Source: Guptibacillus algicola (lineage in GTDB: Bacteria; Bacillota; Bacilli; Bacillales; Guptibacillaceae). Taken from it: 64,000 nucleotides of DNA. Within the stretch, counting starts at the first letter, position 1, and each line of letters opens with the position of its first letter. The stretch is taken from the NCBI RefSeq assembly GCF_020171805.1, contig NZ_JAIVAF010000003.1:496001-560000 (forward strand). The letters are read 5' to 3'. Position numbers and translations under genes: made by a program. Shown here piece by piece: positions 50,105-58,311 of the stretch. The notes beneath the pieces are model-generated. The model saw only the letters and a program-made list of their open reading frames with translations, did not search any database and was not told the origin of the DNA.

Positions 50105-51379
50105 ATGAGTGAAGAAAAAAAATTAATGGCTAGTTGGAATGAAGATCGTTTTAAGGGAGTAGAGAGACCTTATACGGCAGAAGAAGTACTTAAGTTACGA
50201 GGGTCGGTTCAAATTGAACATACGCTTGCTCGTCGGGGTGCAGAAAGATTATGGAAATCAATTCATGAAGAAGATTTTGTGAATGCACTTGGGGCTTTAA
50301 CTGGTAATCAAGCTGTTCAACAAGTGAAAGCCGGCTTGCAGGCCATATACTTAAGCGGTTGGCAGGTTGCTGCTGACGCAAACGTTTCAGGACAGATGTA
50401 CCCTGATCAAAGCTTATACCCTGTGAATAGCGTACCGCAGGTAGTAAAACGTATTAATCAAGCGCTTCAACGAGCTGATCAAATCGAACATTCAGAAGGC
50501 ATGCATGATCGTGATTGGTTTGTTCCAATCGTTGCAGATGCAGAAGCTGGATTTGGTGGGGCCCTGAATGTGTTTGAACTGATGAAATCGATGATCGAAG
50601 CGGGTGCAGCAGGCGTGCATTTCGAAGATCAACTTTCTTCGGAGAAAAAGTGTGGTCACCTAGGTGGTAAGGTATTGCTACCCACTCAGCAAGCAGTACG
50701 AAACCTTGTCTCTGCTAGACTTGCAGCAGACGTAATGGGCGTTCCTACGATCATCATCGCGAGAACGGATGCGAATGCTGCAAATCTAATAACGAGTGAT
50801 GTAGATAAATATGATCACGAGTTTATTACTGGCGAACGGACGCCAGAAGGGTTCTTCTATACGAAACCAGGACTCGATCAAGCGATTGCAAGAGGGCTTG
50901 CGTATGCTCCTTATGCAGACCTCATTTGGTGTGAAACATCTGAACCGAATTTAGAAGAAGCGAAGCGTTTTGCGGCTGCTATCCATGAAAGATTCCCTGG
51001 GAAACTCCTTGCATATAATTGTTCGCCTTCGTTTAACTGGAAGAAGAAACTTGATGACGAAACGATTGCGAAATTCCAAAGAGAGTTAGGTAAGATGGGC
51101 TATAAGTTCCAGTTCGTGACGTTAGCTGGATTCCATGCACTGAACCATAGCATGTTCGAGCTTGCAAGAGACTATAAGGATCATGGTATGGCAGCATACT
51201 CGAAGCTTCAGCAGGCAGAGTTTGCTAGTGAAGTTGATGGATATACAGCGACAAGGCACCAGAGAGAGGTAGGAACAGGGTATTTCGATGCTGTTTCTCA
51301 AGTAATTGCGGGTGGCACATCTTCGACTACAGCGCTTAAAGGCTCAACGGAAGAAGAGCAGTTTACAACTTCAAATTAA
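50105..51379 (+). CDS. aceA: Isocitrate lyase
   Basis: ATG 50105 follows AAAGGAGG (the frame is open back to 50054 but without a site). The 424-aa enzyme carries [28 protein letters not shown], the signature [16 protein letters not shown] with catalytic Cys, ARTDANAA and the C-terminal [13 protein letters not shown]. It splits isocitrate into glyoxylate and succinate for growth on acetate or fatty acids. The preceding malate-synthase-like protein is atypical, so the second step of the shunt may depend on a gene elsewhere. Confidence 0.95.
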   Translation: MSEEKKLMASWNEDRFKGVERPYTAEEVLKLRGSVQIEHTLARRGAERLWKSIHEEDFVNALGALTGNQAVQQVKAGLQAIYLSGWQVAADANVSGQMYPDQSLYPVNSVPQVVKRINQALQRADQIEHSEGMHDRDWFVPIVADAEAGFGGALNVFELMKSMIEAGAAGVHFEDQLSSEKKCGHLGGKVLLPTQQAVRNLVSARLAADVMGVPTIIIARTDANAANLITSDVDKYDHEFITGERTPEGFFYTKPGLDQAIARGLAYAPYADLIWCETSEPNLEEAKRFAAAIHERFPGKLLAYNCSPSFNWKKKLDDETIAKFQRELGKMGYKFQFVTLAGFHALNHSMFELARDYKDHGMAAYSKLQQAEFASEVDGYTATRHQREVGTGYFDAVSQVIAGGTSSTTALKGSTEEEQFTTSN

Positions 51380-51384
51380 TGATG

Positions 51385-51412
51385 AAAACCGGCTGAATGC
51401 AGCCGGTTTTTA
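51385..51412 (+). terminator. Terminator of aceA; left copy of the locus 4 duplication
   Basis: AACCGGCTG, AATG, CAGCCGGTT, then TTTT. An equivalent hairpin is at 51624-51655. Confidence 0.88.
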
Positions 51413-51654
51413 AATTGTATTTGGTGGTGATTTCCGCTCCAATCAAAAAAATTCAACCTCAATCCTAAATAAAACTAACACCGCCAAACAAAACAGAAAA
51501 CTATGTAATGATGATCGGTTGGATTGTTTGAAGTAATGGCAAACTAGTCATAGCTACCACAAGCTAAAAGGATCGGTATATACCTAATCAGTTTGTAGAG
51601 GAACTTTATGTTTCTTTTCAAGTAAAAAACCGGCTGACATACAGCCGGTTTTTC
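51385..51654 (-). mobile_element. Terminator-flanked locus 4: element lacking hairpins A and B
   Basis: Two ACCGGCTG/CAGCCGGT terminators, about 213 bp apart, between convergent aceA and the GrdB-like gene. Inside, GGTGGTGATTTCCGCTCC (51423-51440) equals the left edge of repeat A copy 1 (5205-5222), and is followed directly by AATCAA, the sequence flanking the right edge of that copy. Thus one TTCCGCTCC is present with nothing between. No repeat B is recognisable. Confidence 0.45.
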
Positions 51655-51655
51655 C
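51624..51655 (-). terminator. Terminator of the GrdB-like gene; right copy of the locus 4 duplication
   Basis: AAAAACCGGCTG, ACATA, CAGCCGGTTTTT, with T-runs on both strands; two bases beyond the stop at 51657. Confidence 0.88.
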
Positions 51656-51656
51656 G

Positions 51657-52394
51657 TTACTTAAACTTAATGTTTGATTCGACAATTGTTCCGCCTTCTG
51701 TTGCTTCTTTTAGACAATCAAGAGCTTTATGAATAACCTGTTGCTGTTGTTCTTTGTTGCCTGGTTGTCCTACAGCACTTCCAAACGGAAATCTGTTGTA
51801 TAACGTGCGGGGAATCTTAACATAGTCTGCAATTTCTTTTGACATTGAAAGTGTTACTGTCGGAATCCCGTGTTCTTCCAAAATGCGCGCGACCAGACCG
51901 GCCGACTGTTGGCAAACTGGTCAGGAAGGGACCAACAATGCGAAATCTACGTTTTGTTGAAGTAGTTTTTGTGCTACTTCAGGTGCAGTCACCTGTTTTA
52001 ATGGATGAGGAGTTGGGATGTACCCCATAAAACTGTAATGAGTATCTGCCAATTCTCCAATCCTGCCCTCAGCCACCAATTCGTTCATTCTTTCAAGTGG
52101 GAAGAGGACGTTAGGGTCCTGCCTCACGTTCGTTTGATCATAATGTTCGTGAGAAAATGATAGGTCTTTATTAGCTGCAGATACAGGTATTTCTCTGTAA
52201 GAGGGGTCACCTAGTCCGAAATGATCGGTAAAGGGCGTTTGTCCTTTTACATAAATACCGCCTGTAGAAACGATTGCGCCTTTTGCCTGGCTAAGGTCCT
52301 TTGTAAAAGGTGTGAAAGGCGTTGTTTCGTTCTTTTCATAACGAAACGATGGAACCCAGTTTTCTCTAACTGCTTGTTCAACTTTTTCTATCAA
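51657..52394 (-). CDS. GrdB-like (glycine/betaine/D-proline reductase selenoprotein B family) protein with in-frame UGA, probable selenoprotein
   Basis: From TTG 52394 (GGAGGAG five bases upstream) the frame runs to TAA 51657 and is broken only by TGA at 51923-51921. Reading that codon as selenocysteine gives a 245-aa product. Upstream: RENWVPSFRYEKNETTPFTP, VSTGGIYVKGQTPF, REIPVS, SHEHYDQTNVRQDPNVLFPL, HYSFMGYIPTPHP, QQNVDFALLVPS; at and after the UGA: U-PVCQQSAGLVARILEEHGI then PTVTLSMSKE. In this family the position holds Sec or Cys in UPVC/CPVC, so the UGA falls on the redox residue. Coding character continues on both sides without frameshift. A pseudogene with one recent nonsense change is the alternative. 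Confidence 0.78.
51890..51922 (-). promoter_or_regulatory. Candidate bacterial SECIS element
   Basis: On the minus strand, 21 nt after the UGA, CGGCC, loop GGUCU, GGUCG (51904-51890) forms a five-bp stem (one wobble) with the same loop GGUCU as E. coli fdhF SECIS. An alternative longer hairpin pairs GACCAG (51922-51917) with CUGGUC (51896-51891). Both lie inside the coding sequence right after the UGA, as bacterial SECIS elements do. Confidence 0.6.
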
Positions 52395-52501
52395 TGTTTC
52401 TCCTCCTTTCCAATCATACTATCCCCATTCCGTTGTATCACTTATGCGAATAGATGAAAAGTTATATGCTCTAGTTAGCATAATTAGAAGGACAAGTTAA
52501 T

Positions 52502-52771
52502 ATGATGAATAATAAAACGCGAGGAGGGACAGGCGGAAATGAAAAAGACGGTTACTGCTGGAGTGACATGATCTTTCGTTTTTTCATTTTTCTCGTAGGC
52601 TTTGGTCTCTCTGTTGCGGGTGGGGTAACCTTAATTCTAGAACTTAACTTTATCATAATTGGACACACCGTTTTGGAGTATTTTCAATATATTTCGAGGC
52701 GACCTGAATTATTTTTATTCGCTTCAGGCATCGTCGTGATTTGGTTAAGTGTTTACTGGCCTAGGTTTTAA
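52502..52771 (+). CDS. Small hypothetical membrane protein (89 aa)
   Basis: ATG 52502 or 52505 follows AGAAGGA. A polar Gly/Asn-rich start (MMNNKTRGGTGGNEKDGYCW) precedes two hydrophobic segments (about 24-50 and 70-87). No family recognised. It stands between the divergent GrdB-like gene and a Gly/Tyr-rich coat-type protein; a sporulation role is possible only by general resemblance. Confidence 0.65.
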   Translation: MMNNKTRGGTGGNEKDGYCWSDMIFRFFIFLVGFGLSVAGGVTLILELNFIIIGHTVLEYFQYISRRPELFLFASGIVVIWLSVYWPRF

Positions 52772-52875
52772 TGTGTGAAATCCCATTTTCTCCGCTAATG
52801 TCCCTTTCAATATCGTGACCTTTCCATAACCTATACTGTAGGCATTCGAACGGTATATGGAAAGGGAGATGACAT

Positions 52876-53262
52876 GTGAGATATATGGGACATCATCATA
52901 TGAATTGTTATGATCCACATCTGCACAATAGATATAATCATCAAATGAGGCAATTTGGGCTCGGCTATCCTTTTCTCGGCGGCTTAGCGGGAGGACTTGC
53001 GGGCGGGTTTATTGGTAGTGCGATAGCACCAGGTTATGGCTATCCTAGACCAAGACCTCCGTACTACGGTGGTTATGGCTATCCGCCTGGCTATGGTTAT
53101 CAGGGGTATCAAGGCCAGGGATATGGAGCAGGGTACCAGGGTCAAGGTGGTTATCAGGGCCAAGGAAGCTATCAAGGCGGAGGGTATCCTCAAGGTGGTC
53201 AAGGTTACAGCGGTTATGGAAGTCAATATGGCTCACCTTATTGGCAAGGTGCATATAGATAG
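52876..53262 (+). CDS. Gly/Tyr/Gln-rich low-complexity protein, possibly spore-coat associated
   Basis: A 128-aa protein from GTG 52876 (AAAGGGAGATGACAT upstream). A His-rich head (GHHHMNCYDPHLHNRYNHQM) is followed by a glycine-zipper segment (GYPFLGGLAGGLAGGFIGSA) and then about 75 residues of GYGYP/YQGQG repeats. Such tails are seen in Bacillus spore-coat and surface proteins that cross-link or self-assemble. No exact family recognised. Ends at its own terminator. Confidence 0.75.
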   Translation: MRYMGHHHMNCYDPHLHNRYNHQMRQFGLGYPFLGGLAGGLAGGFIGSAIAPGYGYPRPRPPYYGGYGYPPGYGYQGYQGQGYGAGYQGQGGYQGQGSYQGGGYPQGGQGYSGYGSQYGSPYWQGAYR

Positions 53263-53265
53263 AAG

Positions 53266-53294
53266 AAAGCAAAGACAATGTCTTTGCTTTTTTG
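53266..53294. terminator. Terminator of the Gly/Tyr-rich gene
   Basis: AAAGCAAAGACA, AT, GTCTTTGCTTTTTT; also suited to the convergent SOD gene. Confidence 0.88.
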
Positions 53295-53296
53295 GA

Positions 53297-54148
53297 TTAA
53301 AAAGACTCCCATTTTACATTTTGAGCTGTTTCAAGTCTGTGTGTCACTTCGAGCCAGTTCACAACATTCCACCAGTTATCGATATAGTCCTTGCGCTTAT
53401 TTTCGTATTGAAGGTAATACGCGTGCTCCCATACATCGAGTGCAAGAAGAGGAATAACATCCCACTGACTTAAATTTTGATGTTTCTCTGCTTGAAGAAT
53501 CTCAAGCCGTCTTGAGACAGGTGACCACACGAGGATCGCCCAGCCTGAGCCTTCTACTTTATTAGCAGCATTCGTGAACTGTTCTTTGAACTTCTTAAAG
53601 CTACCGAAGCTTTTATTGATTTCATCTAGTAGAACTCCCGATGGTTTTCCTCCATGTGGGGTCATCGTTTTCCAGAATATCGTATGCAGATAATGTCCTG
53701 CGCCGTTAAAAGCTAACTCTCTTTCCCAATGTTTGATGAGATCGTAGTTTCCTTTCTTTCTAGCTTTCTCAAGTTCTTTTTCTGCCTTATTCAATCCATC
53801 TACATAGCTTTGATGATGTTTATCATGGTGAAGTTTCATGATGCGCTGAGAAATATATGGTTCTAAAGCATCGTAAGCGTAAGGGAGTGGTGGAAGCGTG
53901 TGACCACCGATCGGTACACTTTCTCGTCTGATCGATTTCCACTCATTGTAGAGGTCTGCCGCTCTCATGTATAAAGAACTGTTAGGTGAGGAGTCTTGAA
54001 GTTGAACATGATGTTCGAGATCTTTTAACCAGTTTTCTGTTAGCGGAAGGAGCTTGCTGTACTGGTCACTATCTCTAGATTGAGTGCTGATTTTTTCATA
54101 AAATGTTTTTCCCCAAACCAAAAGATCATTCGATGTGGAATTGTCCAT
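53297..54148 (-). CDS. sodF: Fe/Mn superoxide dismutase with N-terminal extension (SodF-like)
   Basis: ATG 54148 (MDNSTSNDLLVWG) follows AAAGGAGG by six or seven bases. Residues about 1-80 are an extra helical region; the SOD domain begins at LPPLPYAYDALEPYISQ. Metal ligands are in IMKLHHDKHHQSYVDG, NGAGHYLHTIFW, and DVWEHAYYLQYENKRKDYI. Length 283 aa matches B. subtilis SodF (281). It dismutates superoxide. SodF is otherwise little studied. It converges on the coat-type gene and shares its terminator. Confidence 0.92.
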   Translation of the reverse strand: MDNSTSNDLLVWGKTFYEKISTQSRDSDQYSKLLPLTENWLKDLEHHVQLQDSSPNSSLYMRAADLYNEWKSIRRESVPIGGHTLPPLPYAYDALEPYISQRIMKLHHDKHHQSYVDGLNKAEKELEKARKKGNYDLIKHWERELAFNGAGHYLHTIFWKTMTPHGGKPSGVLLDEINKSFGSFKKFKEQFTNAANKVEGSGWAILVWSPVSRRLEILQAEKHQNLSQWDVIPLLALDVWEHAYYLQYENKRKDYIDNWWNVVNWLEVTHRLETAQNVKWESF

Positions 54149-54282
54149 GATCATCCTCCTTTGTATGCCGTTAATACTATATGACACAGAAATGAAAATC
54201 GTTTCATCAAAATTTAATGTTTTTAAAATCGACTGGTTGGGTATTCCCTCATATAGACTAAGACCTTTAAGGTGGGATTATT

Positions 54283-57150
54283 ATGGGGAAACATAACGAA
54301 AAGGGGCAGAAACAGGTTAAAAAGCGCACTTTTTTACGATACACAGCACTTAGCATGGTATTTATCATGATTTTTGGTTTATCTTTTGGTGGCTATAATA
54401 CGTATGCATATATAAATGACGCGCCTAAACTTAACGAAAAAGAGCTAAACCTTGCTCAATCGTCAACGATCTACGATCGAGAAGGGAATAAAATAAAAGA
54501 TTTAATCGGTAAAGAGCATAGAAAAACCGTTGCTTTTGAAGATATACCAGATCATGTTGTAAACGCGTTTATCGCAGTTGAAGATGTGAGGTTCTGGGAT
54601 CACAAAGGTGTTGATGTGAAACGAATCGGTGGTGCAATCTTAGCGAACATCAAGGAAGGATTTGGTGCTGAGGGCGCAAGTACGATCACACAGCAAGTTG
54701 TGAAGAACATGCTTCTAGAGCCTGAAAAAACGATGAAGCGTAAAGTTCAGGAAGCATACCTTGCAGTGGAATTAGAAGAAGCGTATTCAAAAGAAGAAAT
54801 TTTCGAAATGTATGTTAATAAAATCTATTTTGGTAATGGAGCATATGGGGTTGCAACCGCAGCTGATACATACTTCAATAAAAGTTTAGATGAATTAACG
54901 ACTAGTGAAGCTGCTCTTCTTGCTGGATTACCGCAGAGACCTTCTGGTTACGATCCATATAAACATGAAGATCTTGCAGAAGAGAGAAGAGGAACCGTAC
55001 TTTACTTAATGAAAAAACACGGTTATATCAATGAAAAAGAAAGAAAAGAGGCTGAATCACAAAAGGTGTCTGATCTAATCGTCGAGAAAAAAACACCTAC
55101 GACGACGAACGACGCTTTTATTGATCAGGTGATCGAAGACTTGAAGAAAGCGGGTATTCCTGAAACGGCACTGTTTACAGGGGGTCTGGAGATTTATACA
55201 ACACTAGACCAAAATGCTCAAAAAGTAGTCGATGACGCTCTTACGACAGACCAAGCTGTGAATTATCCTGACGAGAAATTCAAAGCAGGAATTGCTTTGA
55301 TCGATACGCAAACTGGAAAGATCAAAGCGATCGGGGGAAATCGTCAATCTGAAAAGAAAGACGTTCAAAAAGGATTCAACTACGCAACACAGCTTAAACG
55401 TCAGCCTGGTTCTACAATCAAGCCGATCCTTGATTATGGTCCTGGTATCGAGAACCACAAGTGGTCTACGAATAAGCAATTCGTCGATGAAAAACTTGAA
55501 CTGAATGATAAAGAAATTAGCAATTGGAACGATGAATTTCAAGGCAGTGTCTCGATAAGAACTGCATTACAATGGTCATATAACATTCCGGCGATCAAAG
55601 CATTTATGGAAGTCGGAGGTGAAGAGGCTAAGGTGTTTGCAGAGAATCTTGGAATTCCAATCGATCATACGTATCCTTCGTATGCTATTGGAGGTTTCAA
55701 AAATGGAATTTCTCCACTGCAGCTTGCAGGTGCCTATGCTTCATTCGGCTCTGGTGGAGTTTATCATGAGCCTTATAGCGTTGAGAAAGTTGTTTATCCG
55801 AATGGTAAGGAACTTGATCTAGCACCAGAAGGAAAGCGTGCGATGAGTGAAGGAACAGCGTATATGATCACGGATATGCTCCGTACAGTAGTCAATGAGG
55901 GAACAGGAATGCAAGCAGCAATCCCAGGTCTTGATGTTGCAGGTAAAACAGGTACGACGAACTTACCAGAAAATATCAATGCAGAAGGAACGTCTGACTC
56001 GTGGTTCTCTGGATATACAACAAATTATACAGCTGCAGTTTGGACTGGTTATGACAAAACGACAGCTGATACGTTTATTCATAAGAAGGATGATGACATC
56101 GCGAAATTGTTGTTCAAGCATGTGATGACAACCGTTTCAAAAGATGTTGAAACAGCATCATTCAAGAAACCAGATTCAATAATGGAGCTAGAAATTGATA
56201 AGGAATCAGGTCTACGAGCAAATTCAAAAACTCCTTCATCCCAAATCATTAAGGAATTGTATTTTGTAGGTGAGGAGCCAGAAAAAGCAAAATTACCTAA
56301 ACCAAAACCAGAAAAGAAAGACAACGATGAAGATAAAAAGAAAGATCAAGAAAAGGATGAGAAATCATCTAACGAGAACAAAGAAAATGAGCAAAGTAAT
56401 GAAGGAAATAACGATTCAGAAGAACAGACCGATACAGAATCTCAAGAGCAGGATGAAACTTCAGAAGACAGTAATGAAGAAAACGCTGAAGAAGGTGCTG
56501 AAGGTTCTGGAGATGATGATACCGGAAGCGAAGAAGGCACTGGTGGCTCAGGCTCAGGCGATGACGGAAGCGGAGAAGGCACTGGTGGCTCAGGCTCAGG
56601 CGATGACGGAAGTGAAGAAGGCACCGGTGGCTCAGGCTCAGGTGACGACGGAAGTGAAGAAGGCACCGGTGGCTCAGGCTCAGGTGACGACGGAAGTGAA
56701 GAAGGCACCGGCGACTCAGGCTCAGGAGACAGCGGAAGCGAAGGAGGCACCGGCGGCTCAGGCTCAGGAGATAGCGGAAGCGAAGAAGGCACCGGTGGCT
56801 CAGGCTCAGGCGACGACGGAAGTGAAGAAGGGACTGGTGGCTCAGGCTCAGGAGATAGCGGAAGCGAAGAAGGGACTGGTGGCTCAGGCTCAGGAGATAG
56901 CGGAAGCGAAGAAGGCACCGGCGGTTCAGGTTCAGGTGAAAGCGGAAGCGAAGAAGGCACCAGCGGTTCAGGCTCAGGTGAAAGCGGAAGCGAAGAAGAC
57001 ACTGGAGCTTCAGGCTCAAGCAACAGCGGAAGCGAAGAGAGTACCGAAGCTGCTGAAGAATCTTCAAAAACGAATGAAGAGGGAGACGATGAAGCCTCAA
57101 GTGATGCTTCAAAGACCAGCTCTTCTAATGTGAATGATAAAGAACAATAA
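54283..57150 (+). CDS. Class A penicillin-binding protein with a 14-residue repeat tail
   Basis: A 955-aa bifunctional enzyme: basic cytoplasmic head, membrane helix (about 20-38), GT51 glycosyltransferase (AVEDVRFWDHKGVD, EGASTITQQVVKNMLLEPE, EEIFEMYVNKIYFGNGAYG), transpeptidase with SxxK in QPGSTIKP (about 375), SYN in QWSYNIP and KTGTTN (about 553). It polymerises and cross-links peptidoglycan. From about residue 665 the sequence becomes charged (KPKPEKKDNDEDKKK), and from about 748 to 915 consists of about 12 copies of EGTGGSGSGDDGSE, encoded by 42-bp DNA repeats (about 56527-57030). This acidic, flexible extracellular tail is unusual in length. ATG 54283 follows AAGGTGGG. Confidence 0.93.
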   Translation: MGKHNEKGQKQVKKRTFLRYTALSMVFIMIFGLSFGGYNTYAYINDAPKLNEKELNLAQSSTIYDREGNKIKDLIGKEHRKTVAFEDIPDHVVNAFIAVEDVRFWDHKGVDVKRIGGAILANIKEGFGAEGASTITQQVVKNMLLEPEKTMKRKVQEAYLAVELEEAYSKEEIFEMYVNKIYFGNGAYGVATAADTYFNKSLDELTTSEAALLAGLPQRPSGYDPYKHEDLAEERRGTVLYLMKKHGYINEKERKEAESQKVSDLIVEKKTPTTTNDAFIDQVIEDLKKAGIPETALFTGGLEIYTTLDQNAQKVVDDALTTDQAVNYPDEKFKAGIALIDTQTGKIKAIGGNRQSEKKDVQKGFNYATQLKRQPGSTIKPILDYGPGIENHKWSTNKQFVDEKLELNDKEISNWNDEFQGSVSIRTALQWSYNIPAIKAFMEVGGEEAKVFAENLGIPIDHTYPSYAIGGFKNGISPLQLAGAYASFGSGGVYHEPYSVEKVVYPNGKELDLAPEGKRAMSEGTAYMITDMLRTVVNEGTGMQAAIPGLDVAGKTGTTNLPENINAEGTSDSWFSGYTTNYTAAVWTGYDKTTADTFIHKKDDDIAKLLFKHVMTTVSKDVETASFKKPDSIMELEIDKESGLRANSKTPSSQIIKELYFVGEEPEKAKLPKPKPEKKDNDEDKKKDQEKDEKSSNENKENEQSNEGNNDSEEQTDTESQEQDETSEDSNEENAEEGAEGSGDDDTGSEEGTGGSGSGDDGSGEGTGGSGSGDDGSEEGTGGSGSGDDGSEEGTGGSGSGDDGSEEGTGDSGSGDSGSEGGTGGSGSGDSGSEEGTGGSGSGDDGSEEGTGGSGSGDSGSEEGTGGSGSGDSGSEEGTGGSGSGESGSEEGTSGSGSGESGSEEDTGASGSSNSGSEESTEAAEESSKTNEEGDDEASSDASKTSSSNVNDKEQ
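56527..57030 (+). repeat. 42-bp coding minisatellite in the PBP gene
   Basis: About 12 tandem units, each GGCACTGGTGGCTCAGGCTC plus 22 further bases, with scattered substitutions (GAT/GAC/GAA at the acidic positions). The unit is a multiple of three, so copy number can change without frameshift. Confidence 0.92.
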
Positions 57151-57159
57151 GATATAAAG

Positions 57160-57206
57160 AAAACCTCTATCTTGGCGAGCGCTAATCGTCTGATAGAGGT
57201 TTTTCT
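57160..57206 (+). terminator. Terminator of the PBP gene
   Basis: AAACCTCTATC (57161-57171) and GATAGAGGTTTTT (57192-57204) with a 20-base loop. Confidence 0.82.
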
Positions 57207-57221
57207 TTTTTTTAAGTACAA

Positions 57222-57246
57222 AAAAACCGCCTGAGAAAAAGGCGGA
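57222..57246 (-). terminator. Terminator of the gerP operon
   Basis: On the minus strand CCGCCT, TTTTCTC, AGGCGG and TTTTTT, starting right after the gerPB stop. Confidence 0.85.
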
Positions 57247-57247
57247 A

Positions 57248-57454
57248 TTATGATGGAGGTGCTAACGGTACATAAGGACTAAATTCTGACTGTGATTCGA
57301 ACTCCGGCGCTGGCTCTGTGTACGCTCCAGTATTATAAAGGTTAGAAAGTGGTTTGATGACCCCTGCACTGCCAATTTGAAGAACTGAAGAGTTTGAAAT
57401 TCCTTCTACTCTAAGCTGATGAATGACGATGTTTTGATTTACAAAGAAATTCAA
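57248..57454 (-). CDS. gerPB: Spore germination protein GerPB, placed last in the operon
   Basis: A 68-aa protein beginning MNFFVNQNIVIHQLRVEGIS with NSSVLQIGSAG, SNLYNTGAYTEP and a Pro-rich end (YVPLAPPS), the GerPB pattern. GerP proteins are coat proteins thought to help germinants cross the coat layers. In B. subtilis and B. cereus gerPB is second (ABCDEF); here it is last, 14 bases after gerPF. It is the last gene before the operon terminator. Confidence 0.88.
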   Translation of the reverse strand: MNFFVNQNIVIHQLRVEGISNSSVLQIGSAGVIKPLSNLYNTGAYTEPAPEFESQSEFSPYVPLAPPS

Positions 57455-57468
57455 GGCTCTTCAGCTCC

Positions 57469-57684
57469 CTAGTTATTTGCAGTGATGTCTTGGTCAGCTA
57501 AGTCAGGATCGAAGGAATTCGTCATGCTGAAGCCGTTGTTTACAACATGGAAATCACCAGTATTAAAACCACCAGAACCTGCATATGTTTTTGAAGTCGA
57601 TTTAGGTGTCGTATTAAAACTGTCTCCGAAGTTTACGACTCCCCCTGCGCTGTTAATCTTTACTGGACCTACAATAGAAGGCAT
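57469..57684 (-). CDS. gerPF: Spore germination protein GerPF
   Basis: A 71-aa protein MPSIVGPVKINSAGGVVNFG then DSFNTTPKSTSKTYAGSGGF and DADQ-like end (FDPDLADQDITANN). It is a paralogue of GerPA but with GGVVNFGDS where GerPA has GVFHVGDV, which identifies it as GerPF. Located after gerPE as usual. Confidence 0.9.
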   Translation of the reverse strand: MPSIVGPVKINSAGGVVNFGDSFNTTPKSTSKTYAGSGGFNTGDFHVVNNGFSMTNSFDPDLADQDITANN

Positions 57685-57727
57685 GGATAAACATCCTTTG
57701 CAGTGATAGTTATACCGTATACTATGT

Positions 57728-58138
57728 CTAATCTGGGGATATGTTCGACTTATCCTCGTTAGGATCAGAGAAGAACTCTCGAATGTTTTTCACCCTAGAT
57801 TCGAGTTGTATCCTTTGAGTAGACCCAACGTGGAGAACTGAAGATGCTGCAACACCGATGATGTCGATCCCGCCTACTTTTATGACGGGGTTTTCTTGTA
57901 TGGTAATTTGTTCAACACATTCCGTAATGGGAGGAAGCGGTATTTCTTGAGAATAAATAGGAAATTCGGATAGATCCTTAGCTTCGTCCCCATTGAAGAT
58001 CGGTAACTCTCTTTGTACAGCATATACCTGTGCTTCAGGTGTGATTTGATTACTGTCTCCAATTTGCACTGTTCCTGCAAGGTCGATCGATGCGACTCGA
58101 ATCCAGTTAACGAGCGAAGCTCTAGATGGAATGATCAT
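57728..58138 (-). CDS. gerPE: Spore germination protein GerPE
   Basis: A 136-aa protein: MIIPSRASLVNWIRVASIDL at the start, GTVQIGDSNQITPEAQVYAV, then GGIDIIGVAASSVLHVGSTQ and a charged end (REFFSDPNEDKS). This matches GerPE, the longest of the small GerP proteins with a duplicated IGDS/HVGS motif. Its ATG overlaps the gerPD stop by four bases. Confidence 0.9.
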   Translation of the reverse strand: MIIPSRASLVNWIRVASIDLAGTVQIGDSNQITPEAQVYAVQRELPIFNGDEAKDLSEFPIYSQEIPLPPITECVEQITIQENPVIKVGGIDIIGVAASSVLHVGSTQRIQLESRVKNIREFFSDPNEDKSNISPD

Positions 58139-58311
58139 GTTGTGATCGGCACAAATGGTCTTGTGACGATTAGGGACTCAGGTGGTGTATCAAAAATTGA
58201 AGAACATGCAACTGTTTGAGTATCACCGATAAGAACAACGGATGAGCTTGCAACGGCCATGATTGAAAGTTGCCCAACTGAAAGACCTCTATTTATGACG
58301 GTGTATTTCAC
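58135..58311 (-). CDS. gerPD: Spore germination protein GerPD
   Basis: A 58-aa protein too short for simple gene finding: MKYTVINRGLSVGQLSIMAV then ASSSVVLIGDTQTVACSSIF, DTPPESLIV, as in GerPD. The start is GTG 58311, overlapping the gerPC stop in GTGA, and the stop TGA 58135-58137 overlaps the gerPE start in ATGA. Translational coupling on both sides makes the call firm. Confidence 0.92.
   Translation of the reverse strand: MKYTVINRGLSVGQLSIMAVASSSVVLIGDTQTVACSSIFDTPPESLIVTRPFVPITT

Noticed and set aside
51657-52394. Two separate short genes (157 and 74 aa) on the minus strand
   Set aside because: They are one continuous frame interrupted by a single UGA. The second would start in the middle of a conserved segment without a ribosome binding site.
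56369-57221. Long minus-strand and alternate-frame open reading frames over the PBP tail (up to about 290 codons)
   Set aside because: They are by-products of the 42-bp repeat, whose composition avoids stops in several frames. They consist only of Leu/Arg/His or Pro/Glu/Ser repeats and lack ribosome binding sites.
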